Shown here: in pieces, positions 46,390 to 56,765 of the stretch
Position numbering within the stretch: position 1 is the stretch's first letter
Layout: each line of letters opens with the position of its first letter
NCBI GenBank assembly: GCA_902596655.1
Contig: CACJUX010000008.1
Span: 1 to 64,000 of the forward strand
Direction: 5' to 3'
Source: an uncultured SAR116 cluster alpha proteobacterium
GTDB lineage: Bacteria > Pseudomonadota > Alphaproteobacteria > Puniceispirillales > Puniceispirillaceae
DNA: 64,000 bases
Notes under the pieces: model-generated
What the model was told of the DNA's origin: nothing
The model's input: the letters and a program-made list of their open reading frames with translations, nothing else
The model's database searches: none
Program-made: the position numbers and the translations under genes

Positions 46390-48150
46390 TCACCGCCTTG
46401 AGGGCGAGGTTTGATTGGTGATCCAGACTGTCTGGTAGGGACTCATCTTTAGATATTTCTCATTTTCGTCGATTGGCTTTTGCGTGACAAGATCATGCCA
46501 GTTTTCCGTGTCAATCAGATTGATCACCGATAGATCAAGTTCCTCCTCGCTGGCACACAGGTTGGTGATTGCAAAAATGCTCTGCTTACGATCCTGACTT
46601 TGTCGCCAGACACCAAAAAGCTCAGATCGTAACTGCAGAGTGAATTGCGTGGCATTGGGATGAAACGCCGGCTGCTGCTTCCGAATCATCAGCAATTCCT
46701 TCAATTTGACGAGACCCAAGCTTTCCCTGCTAGCTGGCTCCGATAGCCTGTCATCAAGCCAATATTTAGCAAATTTCTGGCGGTTTATCCGCCGTTTCAT
46801 GCCCGACCGGGCAACGCCATCGATGTCATTTTGCGCTGATATCAGACTGTTGATGTAGATAGCGGGGATCCCCTCAAGTCCAAACATCAGCGCATAGGCA
46901 GCGACAAAACGCGCCGAGCTCAGCGCACCAGCCGGATCATCATCAGTCTTGTCGAGCGCGCTGAATAAAGTCGTATTAGCTTCATAGACGCTTTTCGTTC
47001 CATCGGCTTTCGTGCGGCGCGAAAACAGGCTGCCGTTGGCTTCCAACCTGTCAAGCAGACGCTGGCGCTGCGCCTCGTCCAACAGGCCTTCTGTCGGGCG
47101 CATGCCAAAACCATCATGCGAGGACAAAAAATTGAGATAGCTTGTTCCGCCAAGGGCCGGTGGCATCCTCATGCTCCACCGCCGTAAAATACTGGAATCA
47201 GCGAACAATAGAGAATAGAGGATCAGCGGTGGCAAAGAAAAATTATAAATCCAATGGGCCTCGTTACCATTGCCAAAATAGCTCAAATTCTCCTGATTTG
47301 GAAGGTTTGTCTCGGTGACGATTACCGTGTCTTCATCGTAGATATCGACGATGTATCGGATGAGTTGGATGATGGCATGTGTCTGGCGCAGGTTAAGGCA
47401 GGTTGTCCCCGTCTCCTTCCACAAAAAGCCCACGGCATCGAGGCGAAGGATACGAATACCATGATCAATGAAATCCAGGATTATGTATATGAATTCCTCC
47501 AGAAGGAGCGGATTGGAAAAATCAAAATCAACCTGATCCTCGCTGAAAGTACACCAGACCCGCCTTTCTCCGCTAACCGTTGTTACCGATTGCAATAAGG
47601 CATGTTCGCGCGGGCGAATAACACTCGAAATGTCAAAATCTTCATCGACGGCTAGGAAATAGCCGCTACCAGGTGTCTCTCCATCGACAAACTGTCTGAA
47701 CCACACACTCGATCTGGAACCATGGTTTAAGATGACATCAGCCATGATTTTCAGCGAGGCTGACATTTTTGTCAGATCACCCCAGGAGCCAAGACGTGGA
47801 TCGACGGCCCGGTAATCCATCACCGAGAAACCATCATCACCGGTGGAGGGGAAGAACGGCAATATATGCACAGTGTCAACAACGTCGCTCAGATTTGTCT
47901 CAACAAATTCGTGAAGACAGCGCAGGGGAGATTTGCAACCATTTGTAATGCTGTCGGCATAGGATATCAACACACAGGTCGACTCATCCCACCGTGATGC
48001 CGAGGCTTTGCCGGGAGATGTTGTGGCACTCTCGAGACGCGCTACTACCCTGTCCACAAGTGCGCCAAGGCTGGCGTTGTCAACACCTTGATAGATTTTC
48101 TCAAGTCGATGCATCAACCCGTCTTGATGATTAATCTCAACCACACTCAT
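46390..48150 (-). CDS. GH13 sugar phosphorylase (sucrose / glucosylglycerate phosphorylase-like)
   Basis: VDTVHILPFFPSTGDDGFSVMDYRAVDPRLGSWGDL, ILRLDAVGFLWKETGTTC, VTETNLPNQENLSYFGNGNEAHWIYNFSLPPL; operon with GpgS/GpgP-like genes. Confidence 0.85.
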   Translation of the reverse strand: MSVVEINHQDGLMHRLEKIYQGVDNASLGALVDRVVARLESATTSPGKASASRWDESTCVLISYADSITNGCKSPLRCLHEFVETNLSDVVDTVHILPFFPSTGDDGFSVMDYRAVDPRLGSWGDLTKMSASLKIMADVILNHGSRSSVWFRQFVDGETPGSGYFLAVDEDFDISSVIRPREHALLQSVTTVSGERRVWCTFSEDQVDFDFSNPLLLEEFIYIILDFIDHGIRILRLDAVGFLWKETGTTCLNLRQTHAIIQLIRYIVDIYDEDTVIVTETNLPNQENLSYFGNGNEAHWIYNFSLPPLILYSLLFADSSILRRWSMRMPPALGGTSYLNFLSSHDGFGMRPTEGLLDEAQRQRLLDRLEANGSLFSRRTKADGTKSVYEANTTLFSALDKTDDDPAGALSSARFVAAYALMFGLEGIPAIYINSLISAQNDIDGVARSGMKRRINRQKFAKYWLDDRLSEPASRESLGLVKLKELLMIRKQQPAFHPNATQFTLQLRSELFGVWRQSQDRKQSIFAITNLCASEEELDLSVINLIDTENWHDLVTQKPIDENEKYLKMSPYQTVWITNQTSPSRR

Positions 48151-49379
48151 TGCAAATCCTGATTGTCGGCCTCAACGGCTCTGCGAAGTTGGTAACCTAT
48201 ATCAGGGATCGCTGAGAGAACACGCGTCCATGAAGGTGTGAAGGGTGTTTCCATCGGAGAATAATAGAACTCCTCGCCAGCGCGCATTATGTTTTCGGCA
48301 AACAATTCGACCGCACGCTCCTCGGCATCAATGTCGAAAGACAGACCGTTAATTTCGGCGTCAGTCTGGTAGATCCGAACCATGTCGAGAGCAATGCGAA
48401 AATAAGTTGCCTTTATCGTACGAAAGGTTTCATGGCCAAAACAATGGCCCTTGGTCGCAAGTTTGCGAATCAAAACCTTTGAAATATCTGACGACATGCG
48501 CGACAGGCCCGCGCCTCTATCATCCTCGGAAAGCAGCTGATGTTTGTGGTCGTAGGTTTCCGCAATATTTACCTGACAGATGCGGTTGCTTGCCTGATTG
48601 CGGTACATTTCGGACAGGATTCCCACCTCAAGTCCCCAATCAGAAGGGATTCTGAGTTCCGGTATCAGCGACCGGCGGAAGGAAAATTCTCCAGCAAGCG
48701 GATATCGAAAACTTTTCAGAAAATCGAGATATTCATTGCGGCCAAGCACACGTTCCATAGCCATCAAAAGTGGTGCGAGCAATAGCCTTGTAACCCGACC
48801 ATTCATCTTGCCATCAGCTACACGGGCGTAATACCCCTTACAGAATTCGAATTGGTAGTTCGGATTGGCGATTGGATAGAACAATCTGGCGAGTAGCGAG
48901 CGATCATAGGTCAGAATATCGCAATCATGCAGCGCAACCGCCTCAGCCTTGCCCCTGGCATTTGCAAACCCAATACAATACCAAACATTCCGGCCCTTCC
49001 CAGGTTCGGTGGGTGCAAGACCCCGATCGACGAGCTGGGAATGGATATTCTGAAGCCGCGGCCCATCATTCCACAGCAGCGAGAAAGGTTTATTTAAATT
49101 TTGAAAAAATGAATGTGCTACCCGGTATTGATCTTCATCAGCGCGGTCCAGCCCGATTATAACATGGTTGAGATAGTCTACCTTGCTGATTTCCTCAACA
49201 ATATGATTTAGCGCTAGCCCATCAAGTTCCGAATAAAGACAGGGAAGAACCAGTTCCATCGGCCTGTATCCGGAGAACAGCTTGAGGTCTGCCTCCAGAT
49301 CCTCAAGCGATCTTGTTTGAAAATTGTGCAATGTTGCAACAATGCCGTCTTGATATGCATCACCCATTTTGTTCACCAT
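48147..49379 (-). CDS. Glucosyl-3-phosphoglycerate synthase-like glycosyltransferase
   Basis: LVLPCLYSELDGLALNHIVEEISKVDYLNHVIIGLDRAD...VALHDCDILTYDRSLLARLFYPIANPNYQFEFCKGYYARV. Confidence 0.75.
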   Translation of the reverse strand: MVNKMGDAYQDGIVATLHNFQTRSLEDLEADLKLFSGYRPMELVLPCLYSELDGLALNHIVEEISKVDYLNHVIIGLDRADEDQYRVAHSFFQNLNKPFSLLWNDGPRLQNIHSQLVDRGLAPTEPGKGRNVWYCIGFANARGKAEAVALHDCDILTYDRSLLARLFYPIANPNYQFEFCKGYYARVADGKMNGRVTRLLLAPLLMAMERVLGRNEYLDFLKSFRYPLAGEFSFRRSLIPELRIPSDWGLEVGILSEMYRNQASNRICQVNIAETYDHKHQLLSEDDRGAGLSRMSSDISKVLIRKLATKGHCFGHETFRTIKATYFRIALDMVRIYQTDAEINGLSFDIDAEERAVELFAENIMRAGEEFYYSPMETPFTPSWTRVLSAIPDIGYQLRRAVEADNQDLQ

Positions 49380-50223
49380 GTTTCTGTTCGATGATGTGCA
49401 AGGCCTGTTTGGCAGCCTCTAGCCAACCAAGCGGCGCAACGGCACTTGCCTGAATCAGCATTTGTGGCGGATTTGACAGAACAAGAGGCTGGCATCCAGG
49501 GCGAGGAATGACACAGGCGACATCGCTTTTTTGCAGCATCGATACATCATTCTGCGCGTCACCAAATCCAACAATAATGCACGTAGCGCCCTCATCCACC
49601 ACTGTCCTCCTGATTAATTGATGATAGCTAGCCTTGTCATGCGGCGCAGATAGCGCGCAAACACGCCCGCCGCACTGCACTAATAGACCAGCCTGTACCG
49701 CCTGTTCCTGCAGTACACCGAACTCAGAAGGCGTACCTTTAAATGTAAAAAGTGCTGAATGGCTGCGGTCCATTGCCATTGCAAGCTGCTCACCTGCGAG
49801 ACCAAGAATGGCCTCCTGACCTGCAGCGTCCATTTCATCCAAGAAGATGCAGTTTTCCTGTAAATTGGGCCTTAATGAATGGCGCCAAACTCTTAGCAGC
49901 GCCGACTGATTAAGCCCAAGGACATGGCTAGACATCGTGTTTCGGCCTGTGCCACTCTTCCGGTGCAACAGATGGCTGTTTACCAGCGCTGCGCCATTTT
50001 CACAGATAAAAGGCAGATCAACACCAAGCAAGCGGCAAAAATCCTCAATCTCAGGCTGTGTTTTGCTGGAAGCCGGTATTAGGCTGATGCCCTTCGCCAG
50101 AAACGCGATAATCGCGCCCTTGATTTCCTCAAAACGAAAATCGGTTTGGCCGAGCAATGTGCCATCTAGGTCGCTTATAAAAATGACACGCATGCCAGTT
50201 CCAAACATATGTTTCATTGACAT
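49360..50223 (-). CDS. HAD-superfamily (mannosyl/glucosyl)-3-phosphoglycerate phosphatase
   Basis: FISDLDGTLLGQTDFRFEEIKGAIIAFLAKGISLIPASSKTQPEI...PFICENGAALV...IIVGFGDAQNDVSML. Confidence 0.85.
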   Translation of the reverse strand: MSMKHMFGTGMRVIFISDLDGTLLGQTDFRFEEIKGAIIAFLAKGISLIPASSKTQPEIEDFCRLLGVDLPFICENGAALVNSHLLHRKSGTGRNTMSSHVLGLNQSALLRVWRHSLRPNLQENCIFLDEMDAAGQEAILGLAGEQLAMAMDRSHSALFTFKGTPSEFGVLQEQAVQAGLLVQCGGRVCALSAPHDKASYHQLIRRTVVDEGATCIIVGFGDAQNDVSMLQKSDVACVIPRPGCQPLVLSNPPQMLIQASAVAPLGWLEAAKQALHIIEQKHGEQNG

Positions 50224-50516
50224 TTATTATAAGGAAAGCAGAAAAAAAGAGTTAAATTTTTTGCACGCTGCTGCGAAATTTGCATCATTAAAAAAAGCAG
50301 ATCAGAAAAGACCTGCTGGCTGCATCGCCATCAGTAAAACGAAAGGGCGATCAATGTAAAGAATAAGACACTGCTAGGTTGAAATGCTCTATAGAGTTTT
50401 CATTGGCGGGTATCCGCTCCAAAATGTAACATAGTTGGTAAAGGCCTTGCTAAATAGGCTTGTTGGATTAGATGGAAAAGTTGCGCAGACTGCACTTTTG
50501 GAGGGGGATCGGCCTA

Positions 50517-51734
50517 GTGGGTGACGCAAAGACAGAGATAACAGGTGGACCACTCTCAGGATTGCGGATTCTTGATCTATCGCGGATTTTGGCCGGGCCA
50601 ACCTGCACCCAACTCTTAGGGGATTATGGTGCTGATATCATCAAAATCGAGAAACCCGGAATCGGTGATGACACACGGTCCTGGGGACCGCCCTTTCTTA
50701 GCGACGATAGCGGCATAATATCGGGTGAAAGCGCCTATTTTCTATCTTCTAACCGCAACAAGCGCTCTCTTGCTATCGATATAACTGGTGATAAAGGACA
50801 GGTACTTATCCACCGGCTGGTAAGGCATTGCGATGTAGTGATCCAGAATTTCAAGGTTGGCGGACTGGCCAAATACGGCCTCGACTACGCAGCCATAAGT
50901 GCATCTAATCCGGCAATTGTCTATTGCTCGATATCTGGCTTTGGGCAGACTGGACCAAATGCGCACCGTCCGGGATATGATTTGCTGGCACAGGCTTATG
51001 GTGGGATCATGAGCCTCACAGGCGATCCCGATGGTGAGCCGATGAAGGTCGGTGTTGGCATTGCCGATGTGATGTGCGGTATGTACGCTGCTACAGCCAT
51101 CCTTGCGGCACTGCGACACAGAGATGCCACTGGGGAAGGCCAGCATATCGACCTTGGGCTTGTTGATACGCAAATTTCATGGCTAATCAATTCCGGAACC
51201 AACCATCTTGTCTCGGGCGCAGCACAGCACCGCATGGGCAATCAACACCCGAACATCGTTCCTTATCAGGTTTTTGCAACAACGAATGGGCATCTGATCG
51301 TCGCCGCCGGCAATGACGCACAATTCGCCCGTTTCTGCGACGTTCTGGGGCGGCCAGAATTGGCCAAAACAAAAAATTTCCAGACCAACCAGATGCGGCT
51401 AAAAAATCGTGATCAATTAATTCCACTGCTTTCTGCCGAAGTTGGCAAATGGGAACTTGATGCGCTTGTCGCGGCACTTGATGCGGCAAATGTCCCGAGT
51501 GGTGCAATCCAAGATGTAAAGGATGTTTTTAACTCGGATCAGGTTGCCGCGCGAAACATGAAAATTAACATGAAGCATCCAGCGGCAGGCAAAAAGGGAG
51601 TCGACCTAATCGGCAATCCAGTCAAATTCAGCAAAACAGAAGTCAGCTACCGTCGGCCACCCCCGCTTTGTGGTGAGCATAATGACGAGATTCTGGTGGA
51701 GCTAGCGCAATGGGAAGCGGAGAAGGAATTATGA
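50517..51734 (+). CDS. CaiB/BaiF (family III) CoA-transferase
   Basis: GPLSGLRILDLSRILAGPTCTQLLGDYGADIIKIEKPGIGDDTRSWGPPF...; GTG start proposed at 50517. Confidence 0.92.
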   Translation: MGDAKTEITGGPLSGLRILDLSRILAGPTCTQLLGDYGADIIKIEKPGIGDDTRSWGPPFLSDDSGIISGESAYFLSSNRNKRSLAIDITGDKGQVLIHRLVRHCDVVIQNFKVGGLAKYGLDYAAISASNPAIVYCSISGFGQTGPNAHRPGYDLLAQAYGGIMSLTGDPDGEPMKVGVGIADVMCGMYAATAILAALRHRDATGEGQHIDLGLVDTQISWLINSGTNHLVSGAAQHRMGNQHPNIVPYQVFATTNGHLIVAAGNDAQFARFCDVLGRPELAKTKNFQTNQMRLKNRDQLIPLLSAEVGKWELDALVAALDAANVPSGAIQDVKDVFNSDQVAARNMKINMKHPAAGKKGVDLIGNPVKFSKTEVSYRRPPPLCGEHNDEILVELAQWEAEKEL

Positions 51735-52933
51735 GCAGACTGACGACAGACCAGCTGGCATTGCAGGAGTCCGCGCGCGATCTGGCCGAAACTGCCTTCA
51801 AGCCCACCGCCGCGGCAACGGATCTAAACGAGGCCTATCCATGGGACAATGTTGCCAGCTTGCGAGATAATGGCTTCATGGGAATGACAATCCCAACTGC
51901 ATTTGGCGGCCGCGGTCTGAGCTACTTGGATAGTTTACTGGTCATCGAGGAGATGGCGCGTTGCTGTTCGACCATGGGCCGGATTACGGTTGAGGCGAAT
52001 ATGGGCGCAATCGGTGCGGTGATGAAATATGGCTCTGAGAGGCAAAAGCGCCTTGCCGCCGATTATGTTCTTAGTGGCGACAAGCCTGCAATATGCATCA
52101 CGGAGCCTAATGCGGGCAGTGCCGCCACTGAGATGACAACCACGGCGATAAAGCACGGCGATAAATATATTATCAATGGCAAGAAACATTGGATTACTGG
52201 AGGTGGCGTGTCAAAATTCCACCTGGTCTTTGCTAGGGTCATGGAAAATGGCGTTAGTCTTGGTATAGCAGGCTTTATCGCCATTCTTGACGAGACACCA
52301 GGCCTTGTCATCGGCCGCCGCATCCCGGCAATGGGGGTTCGTGGCATCCCGGAGACAGATGTCACCTTCGCTGATATGGAGGTGGCTGAGAATATGGTAG
52401 TCATTCCAAAATTCGGCCTTAAGAAGGGCTTTGCCGGGCTGATGAATGCCTATAACGCTCAGCGTCTCGGTGCTGGAACCGTGGCACTCGGGATTGCCCA
52501 GCGCGCCTTCGAGGAGGCACGAAATTTTGCCCTGAACCGCATTCAGTTTGGACGACCAATCGCCGAGTTTCAAGGCTTGCAATGGATGCTGGCCGACATG
52601 TCAATCAGCTTAAAAGCGTCGCGCGCATTGCTACATGATGCGGCGCACGCTGCAGGTGATGGTTTCCCCGATATCTGCGCTGCCGCTCAGGCCAAAATTT
52701 TTGCCTCGGAAACCGCGATCAAAGTTACACAGGATGCGTTACAGATCCATGGTTCGATGGGATATTCATGTGACCTGCCGATGGAGCGCCTGACCCGAGA
52801 TGCGCGGATGTTCACCATTGCTGGCGGCACCGCACAAATCCTGCGCACGCAGGTGGCCGGTTCCATCCTTGGCATTAAGACGCCACAAACTCGCTATGGC
52901 TATGCAAATTTGCACGACAAAGTGGCAGAATAG
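51731..52933 (+). CDS. Acyl-CoA dehydrogenase
   Basis: AICITEPNAGSAATEMTTTAIKHGDKYIINGKKHWITGG...QIHGSMGYSCDLPMERLTRDARMFTIAGGTAQILR. Confidence 0.93.
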   Translation: MSRLTTDQLALQESARDLAETAFKPTAAATDLNEAYPWDNVASLRDNGFMGMTIPTAFGGRGLSYLDSLLVIEEMARCCSTMGRITVEANMGAIGAVMKYGSERQKRLAADYVLSGDKPAICITEPNAGSAATEMTTTAIKHGDKYIINGKKHWITGGGVSKFHLVFARVMENGVSLGIAGFIAILDETPGLVIGRRIPAMGVRGIPETDVTFADMEVAENMVVIPKFGLKKGFAGLMNAYNAQRLGAGTVALGIAQRAFEEARNFALNRIQFGRPIAEFQGLQWMLADMSISLKASRALLHDAAHAAGDGFPDICAAAQAKIFASETAIKVTQDALQIHGSMGYSCDLPMERLTRDARMFTIAGGTAQILRTQVAGSILGIKTPQTRYGYANLHDKVAE

Positions 52934-53137
52934 ACGGTTTTCATTTCTCAGAATGAGTAATTTGAGTCTTGAACAATTTCACGTTTCGTGATTCACTTTA
53001 ACTTGATGAAGCGTTTGAACAAACTTGGCTTAAAACATTAAAAAATCTATCAGATAAAATCCAAAAAAAACAATAATCAATGGGTTTCTGACTAGAGACA
53101 CCGCTCACTTCGGCGCACCCGATTAGGCAGGTGTGAG

Positions 53138-53500
53138 ATGACTAGGTATTTGAGAAATTTTTGTCTTGGATTTGCATGCCTTTGCATCACGCTGTTTGTT
53201 TCAATAGCAGCCCAGGCCGGTGATGAAAAAAGTGGTTTCGGATTGGGCATGAAGCTTATGCAGGATTTGTGGAGGGGCGTTACGGAACCTGAGAGAAAAA
53301 CCACCTGCCGCCTTGCCACCAAGAGGGTGTATAAGGGCGAGCAGATTTGTGTTTACACGGGAGCTAATCGAACTGTTCTCGGAATCTACAACTCGGCTGG
53401 CGACTATTGTGCAACGGCGATGGATTGTAGGTATGAACCAGATAGCGATAAAACCGTTGGCCAGCTGGTTCAAGATTTTATTGACGCCGCTGACGAGTAG
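53138..53500 (+). CDS. Small secreted protein of unknown function
   Basis: Signal peptide NFCLGFACLCITLFVSIAAQAGDEK; Cys-containing mature part. Confidence 0.6.
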   Translation: MTRYLRNFCLGFACLCITLFVSIAAQAGDEKSGFGLGMKLMQDLWRGVTEPERKTTCRLATKRVYKGEQICVYTGANRTVLGIYNSAGDYCATAMDCRYEPDSDKTVGQLVQDFIDAADE

Positions 53501-53553
53501 AGGTGGTGTTTTTATCCAATCCCGGCATCAGCAAACACAAGGGATATGAACCC

Positions 53554-53584
53554 TTAGGTCGCTTTTTTGCCCTGACCTTTTTAC
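53554..53584 (+). terminator. Probable intrinsic terminator after the 53138-53500 gene
   Basis: AGGTCGC...GCCCTGACCT followed by TTTT. Confidence 0.5.
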
Positions 53585-53922
53585 TCGCTAAATAGGCGCT
53601 TATTTTTGCTGGTAATGGCTTTCTGAGAGGCCGTGCCAGCCAAAACATTTTCCATTCCGCAAACGAAAGCGTCCACATTTCGTTGCCTCAACCATGAAAT
53701 AATTCTATTTTTAGGATGTAATCCGTTGATACACGGCAGGAAGGCGTCAACGGCTGGTATTGAAACTATGGCAAACAGTGTTTTACCCTGAACAGTAAAA
53801 TCCGTGTCGCCTTTGTGGTTGCTGCCAACACGGCGGACCACGTCACACATGAGCACAGGACCTAATATCATAGAATTGTGATATTGATGGTGAGTGCGGC
53901 TCGCCCCTAGGCGTTCCTCCAT
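53581..53922 (-). CDS. Hypothetical protein
   Basis: VRRVGSNHKGDTDFTVQGKTLFAIVSIPAVDAFLPCINGLHPKNRIISWLRQRNVDAFVCGMENVLAG looks protein-like; weak evidence only. Confidence 0.4.
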   Translation of the reverse strand: MEERLGASRTHHQYHNSMILGPVLMCDVVRRVGSNHKGDTDFTVQGKTLFAIVSIPAVDAFLPCINGLHPKNRIISWLRQRNVDAFVCGMENVLAGTASQKAITSKNKRLFSE

Positions 53923-53965
53923 TTTTATGGCACCGTTTTAGTGTTTTTATTTCCAGGAGATTGAA

Positions 53966-54256
53966 ATGGCGTTTGGCTATGTTGTTGCCCAAATCAATGT
54001 AACTGATCCTGAGACTTATGCAGGCTACATTAAGTTGGTTTTGCCGACGATCCAGCATTTTGACGGTGAATTTCTGGTCCGGGGTGGTAAATCGATCAGC
54101 TATGAGGGTAAGCCACATGGCAGCCGCATGGTTGTCATCCGCTTCCCATCTTATCAGGCTGCGCAGGATTGGTACCATTCAGACAAATATGCCAAGGCCA
54201 AGAGCATTCGAATGTCAGCCTCGACTAGTGTACAGACAATCGTTGAGGGTTTGTAA
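53966..54256 (+). CDS. DUF1330 family protein
   Basis: GYVVAQINVTDPETYAGYIKLVLPTIQHFDGEFLVRGGKSISYEGKPHGSRMVVIRFPSYQAAQDWYHSDKYAKAKSIR. Confidence 0.88.
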   Translation: MAFGYVVAQINVTDPETYAGYIKLVLPTIQHFDGEFLVRGGKSISYEGKPHGSRMVVIRFPSYQAAQDWYHSDKYAKAKSIRMSASTSVQTIVEGL

Positions 54257-54257
54257 G

Positions 54258-55091
54258 GTGTCGATCAACGAAGCGAAAGTTGCCGACTTTTATGAAAAGA
54301 CAAATCTCTGCTCCCGAATCATGACTGGCTTGCAGTTGGCCGGTATCGAACAAGTTACGCCGCATGATCTCAGTGCAGTTGACGAATTCCATATTGGCGG
54401 TACTGGCGCTACCAGATTTGTTAGCGCCGCGTTGGCGCAGACGGCATCAGGCAAAATTTTGGACATTGGTTGCGGCATTGGCGGACCTGCACGTTTTATT
54501 GCTGCGGATACCGGCTGTCATGTAACCGGCATTGACCTAACAGAGAGCTTTGTTGAAACGGGCAATCACCTAAGCTGGTTGGTCGGGTTAAAGGATCAGG
54601 TCATGCTCAACACTGGTAATGCGTTGGCGCTGCCCTTTGCCAAAAATGAATTTGACGCCGCCTACATGATCCATGTGGGGATGAACATCGCCGATAAGTA
54701 CCTGTTAATCAGCGAGGCCGCACGCGTGATCAAGCCAGGCGGCAGGTTTGTAATCTATGATGTTATGCAGATGCAAGACGCGACGCTGCCCTATCCCCTG
54801 CCCTGGGCTGAGACTGAGAAAATCAGTGCGGTCAGTTCACCCGCAATATATTTAAACGCGCTGGCCAGATCTGGACTTGTTGCTCCACCGCCCCAGAATA
54901 AGCGTGATTTTGCCCTGGAGTTTTTTGATCGAATGATGAAAAGAACGGCAGGAAACCAGCCGCCGACACTTGGTCTGCATCTGGTCATGGGAGCGACAAT
55001 GTCCCAGAAAATCCAGAATGTTCATCAGCAGATTAGGCAAGGAGTTCTGGCACCTCTCGTCATCACCGCATCGCGCGAATTAGCCTCTTGA
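54258..55091 (+). CDS. Class I SAM-dependent methyltransferase
   Basis: GTG start; DEFHIGGTGATRFVSAALAQTASGKILDIGCGIGGPARFIAADTGCHVTGIDLTESFV...EAARVIKPGGRFVIYDV. Confidence 0.85.
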   Translation: MSINEAKVADFYEKTNLCSRIMTGLQLAGIEQVTPHDLSAVDEFHIGGTGATRFVSAALAQTASGKILDIGCGIGGPARFIAADTGCHVTGIDLTESFVETGNHLSWLVGLKDQVMLNTGNALALPFAKNEFDAAYMIHVGMNIADKYLLISEAARVIKPGGRFVIYDVMQMQDATLPYPLPWAETEKISAVSSPAIYLNALARSGLVAPPPQNKRDFALEFFDRMMKRTAGNQPPTLGLHLVMGATMSQKIQNVHQQIRQGVLAPLVITASRELAS

Positions 55092-55155
55092 GGGTTTTCA
55101 TTCTTAGCGTATGATGGCCCAGCTTTTAACCCGCTTGATGAGATGATTTGGTCAT

Positions 55156-56070
55156 ATGTGCGGCATTATCGGATTGTTTTTGAAGGACCAGAGCCTGCAA
55201 GCCCAATTGGGAACATTGCTTACGGAAATGCTGGTTACCATGTCAGACCGTGGACCTGACAGTGCCGGCATCGCCATTTATGGCGGTGATGGTGAAGTCA
55301 GCAACAGCATGACCAAGTTTACATTACAATCAAACGCGCCTCATGAAGATTTTGCTGAACTTGCAGCAGATATGGCGGCAGCAACAAGCATTGATGACAG
55401 CAAAGTATGGCTGGCTGTCAAGGACACTCATGCTGTGCTTACAGTGCCAGCAGGCATAACTGCCGATGTCCGCGCGTCGCTGGGCGAAATCAGGCCCACT
55501 GTGCGGATAATGAGCGTTGGCGAGGCCATTGAGATTTACAAGGAGGTCGGGCTGCCACGATCTGTTGCCGAGCGGTTTTCGGTATCACAGATGAGAGGGA
55601 CACATGGCATTGGCCATACGCGCATGGCAACCGAGTCTGCAGTCACGACAATGGGCGCACACCCTTTTTCTACGGGAGCCGATCAATGCCTTGTGCACAA
55701 TGGCTCACTATCCAATCACAACAGTTTGCGGCGCAAACTGATCCGTGATGGCGTTCATTTCGAGACGGACAATGACACCGAAGTGGCAGCCGCCTATCTC
55801 ACACATCAGATGCAACAGGGCGCCAGCCTTGGCGAAGCACTGGAGAGTGGGCTTGACGATCTGGATGGGTTTTACACCTTTGTCGTCGGCACGCGGGATG
55901 GATTTGGTGTTGTGCGTGACCCTATAGCCTGCAAGCCTGCCGTGATGGCTGAAACCGATCAATATGTCGCTTTTGGCTCAGAATATCGCGCTTTGGTGAA
56001 TTTGCCCGGGATTGACGCAGCGCGCATCTGGGAACCGGAACCCGCAACTGTTTATTTCTGGACACATTGA
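55156..56070 (+). CDS. Class II glutamine amidotransferase-like subunit (GlxB/MgsA type)
   Basis: MCGIIGLFL N-terminal Cys; HTRMATESAVTTMGAHPFSTGADQCLVHNGSLSNHNSLRRKL. Confidence 0.85.
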   Translation: MCGIIGLFLKDQSLQAQLGTLLTEMLVTMSDRGPDSAGIAIYGGDGEVSNSMTKFTLQSNAPHEDFAELAADMAAATSIDDSKVWLAVKDTHAVLTVPAGITADVRASLGEIRPTVRIMSVGEAIEIYKEVGLPRSVAERFSVSQMRGTHGIGHTRMATESAVTTMGAHPFSTGADQCLVHNGSLSNHNSLRRKLIRDGVHFETDNDTEVAAAYLTHQMQQGASLGEALESGLDDLDGFYTFVVGTRDGFGVVRDPIACKPAVMAETDQYVAFGSEYRALVNLPGIDAARIWEPEPATVYFWTH

Positions 56071-56071
56071 C

Positions 56072-56755
56072 ATGCAGACTTTTGACCTAGAGGAACAGGG
56101 ATTACGTGCACTGAACCAGACGCTGCATGATCAGGCAAATGACACCAACCAGACTAGCTGGGAAATCATTAACCCCCGCGGCAGCCACGCTATCGCCGTC
56201 GGCCTTGACGCTCCGATTGAGGTTAAAATCAAGGGCTCAACCGGCTATTATTGCGGCGGCATGAACAAACAGGCAGATATTCTTGTCGAAGGATCGGCCG
56301 GTCCCGGCGTTGCCGAAAACATGATGTCGGGAACCGTTGTCATCGAGGGTGACGCCAGTCAATATGCCGGCGCCACCGGACGGGGTGGTCTGCTTGTCAT
56401 CAAGGGCAATGCCTCGTCACGCTGTGGCATTTCGATGAAGGGCATCAACATTGTTGTCCATGGCAATATCGGCCATATGTCTGCCTTCATGGCACAGTCG
56501 GGAAATCTGGTTGTTCTTGGCAATGCAGGTGATGCGCTTGGCGATTCGCTATATGAGGCGCAGCTGTTCGTTCGGGGAACAGTAAAAAGCCTCGGCGCTG
56601 ACTGTGTGAAGAAGGAAATGCGGGCTGAACATATCACGCTGTTGCAGGATTTGCTGAACAAGGCCGGTGCCAACGCCAATCCGGAAGAATTCACTCGCTA
56701 TGGCTCAGCGCGAAAGCTCTATCATTTTGACATCGACAACGCCGGCACATATTGA
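56072..56755 (+). CDS. Glutamate synthase alpha-C-like beta-helix subunit (GlxC/MgsB type)
   Basis: VKIKGSTGYYCGGMNKQADILVEGSAGPGVAENMMSGTVVIEGDASQYAGATGRGGLLVIKGNASSRCGISMKG: GXGXG-type repeats. Confidence 0.87.
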   Translation: MQTFDLEEQGLRALNQTLHDQANDTNQTSWEIINPRGSHAIAVGLDAPIEVKIKGSTGYYCGGMNKQADILVEGSAGPGVAENMMSGTVVIEGDASQYAGATGRGGLLVIKGNASSRCGISMKGINIVVHGNIGHMSAFMAQSGNLVVLGNAGDALGDSLYEAQLFVRGTVKSLGADCVKKEMRAEHITLLQDLLNKAGANANPEEFTRYGSARKLYHFDIDNAGTY

Positions 56756-56765
56756 GGACGGACAC

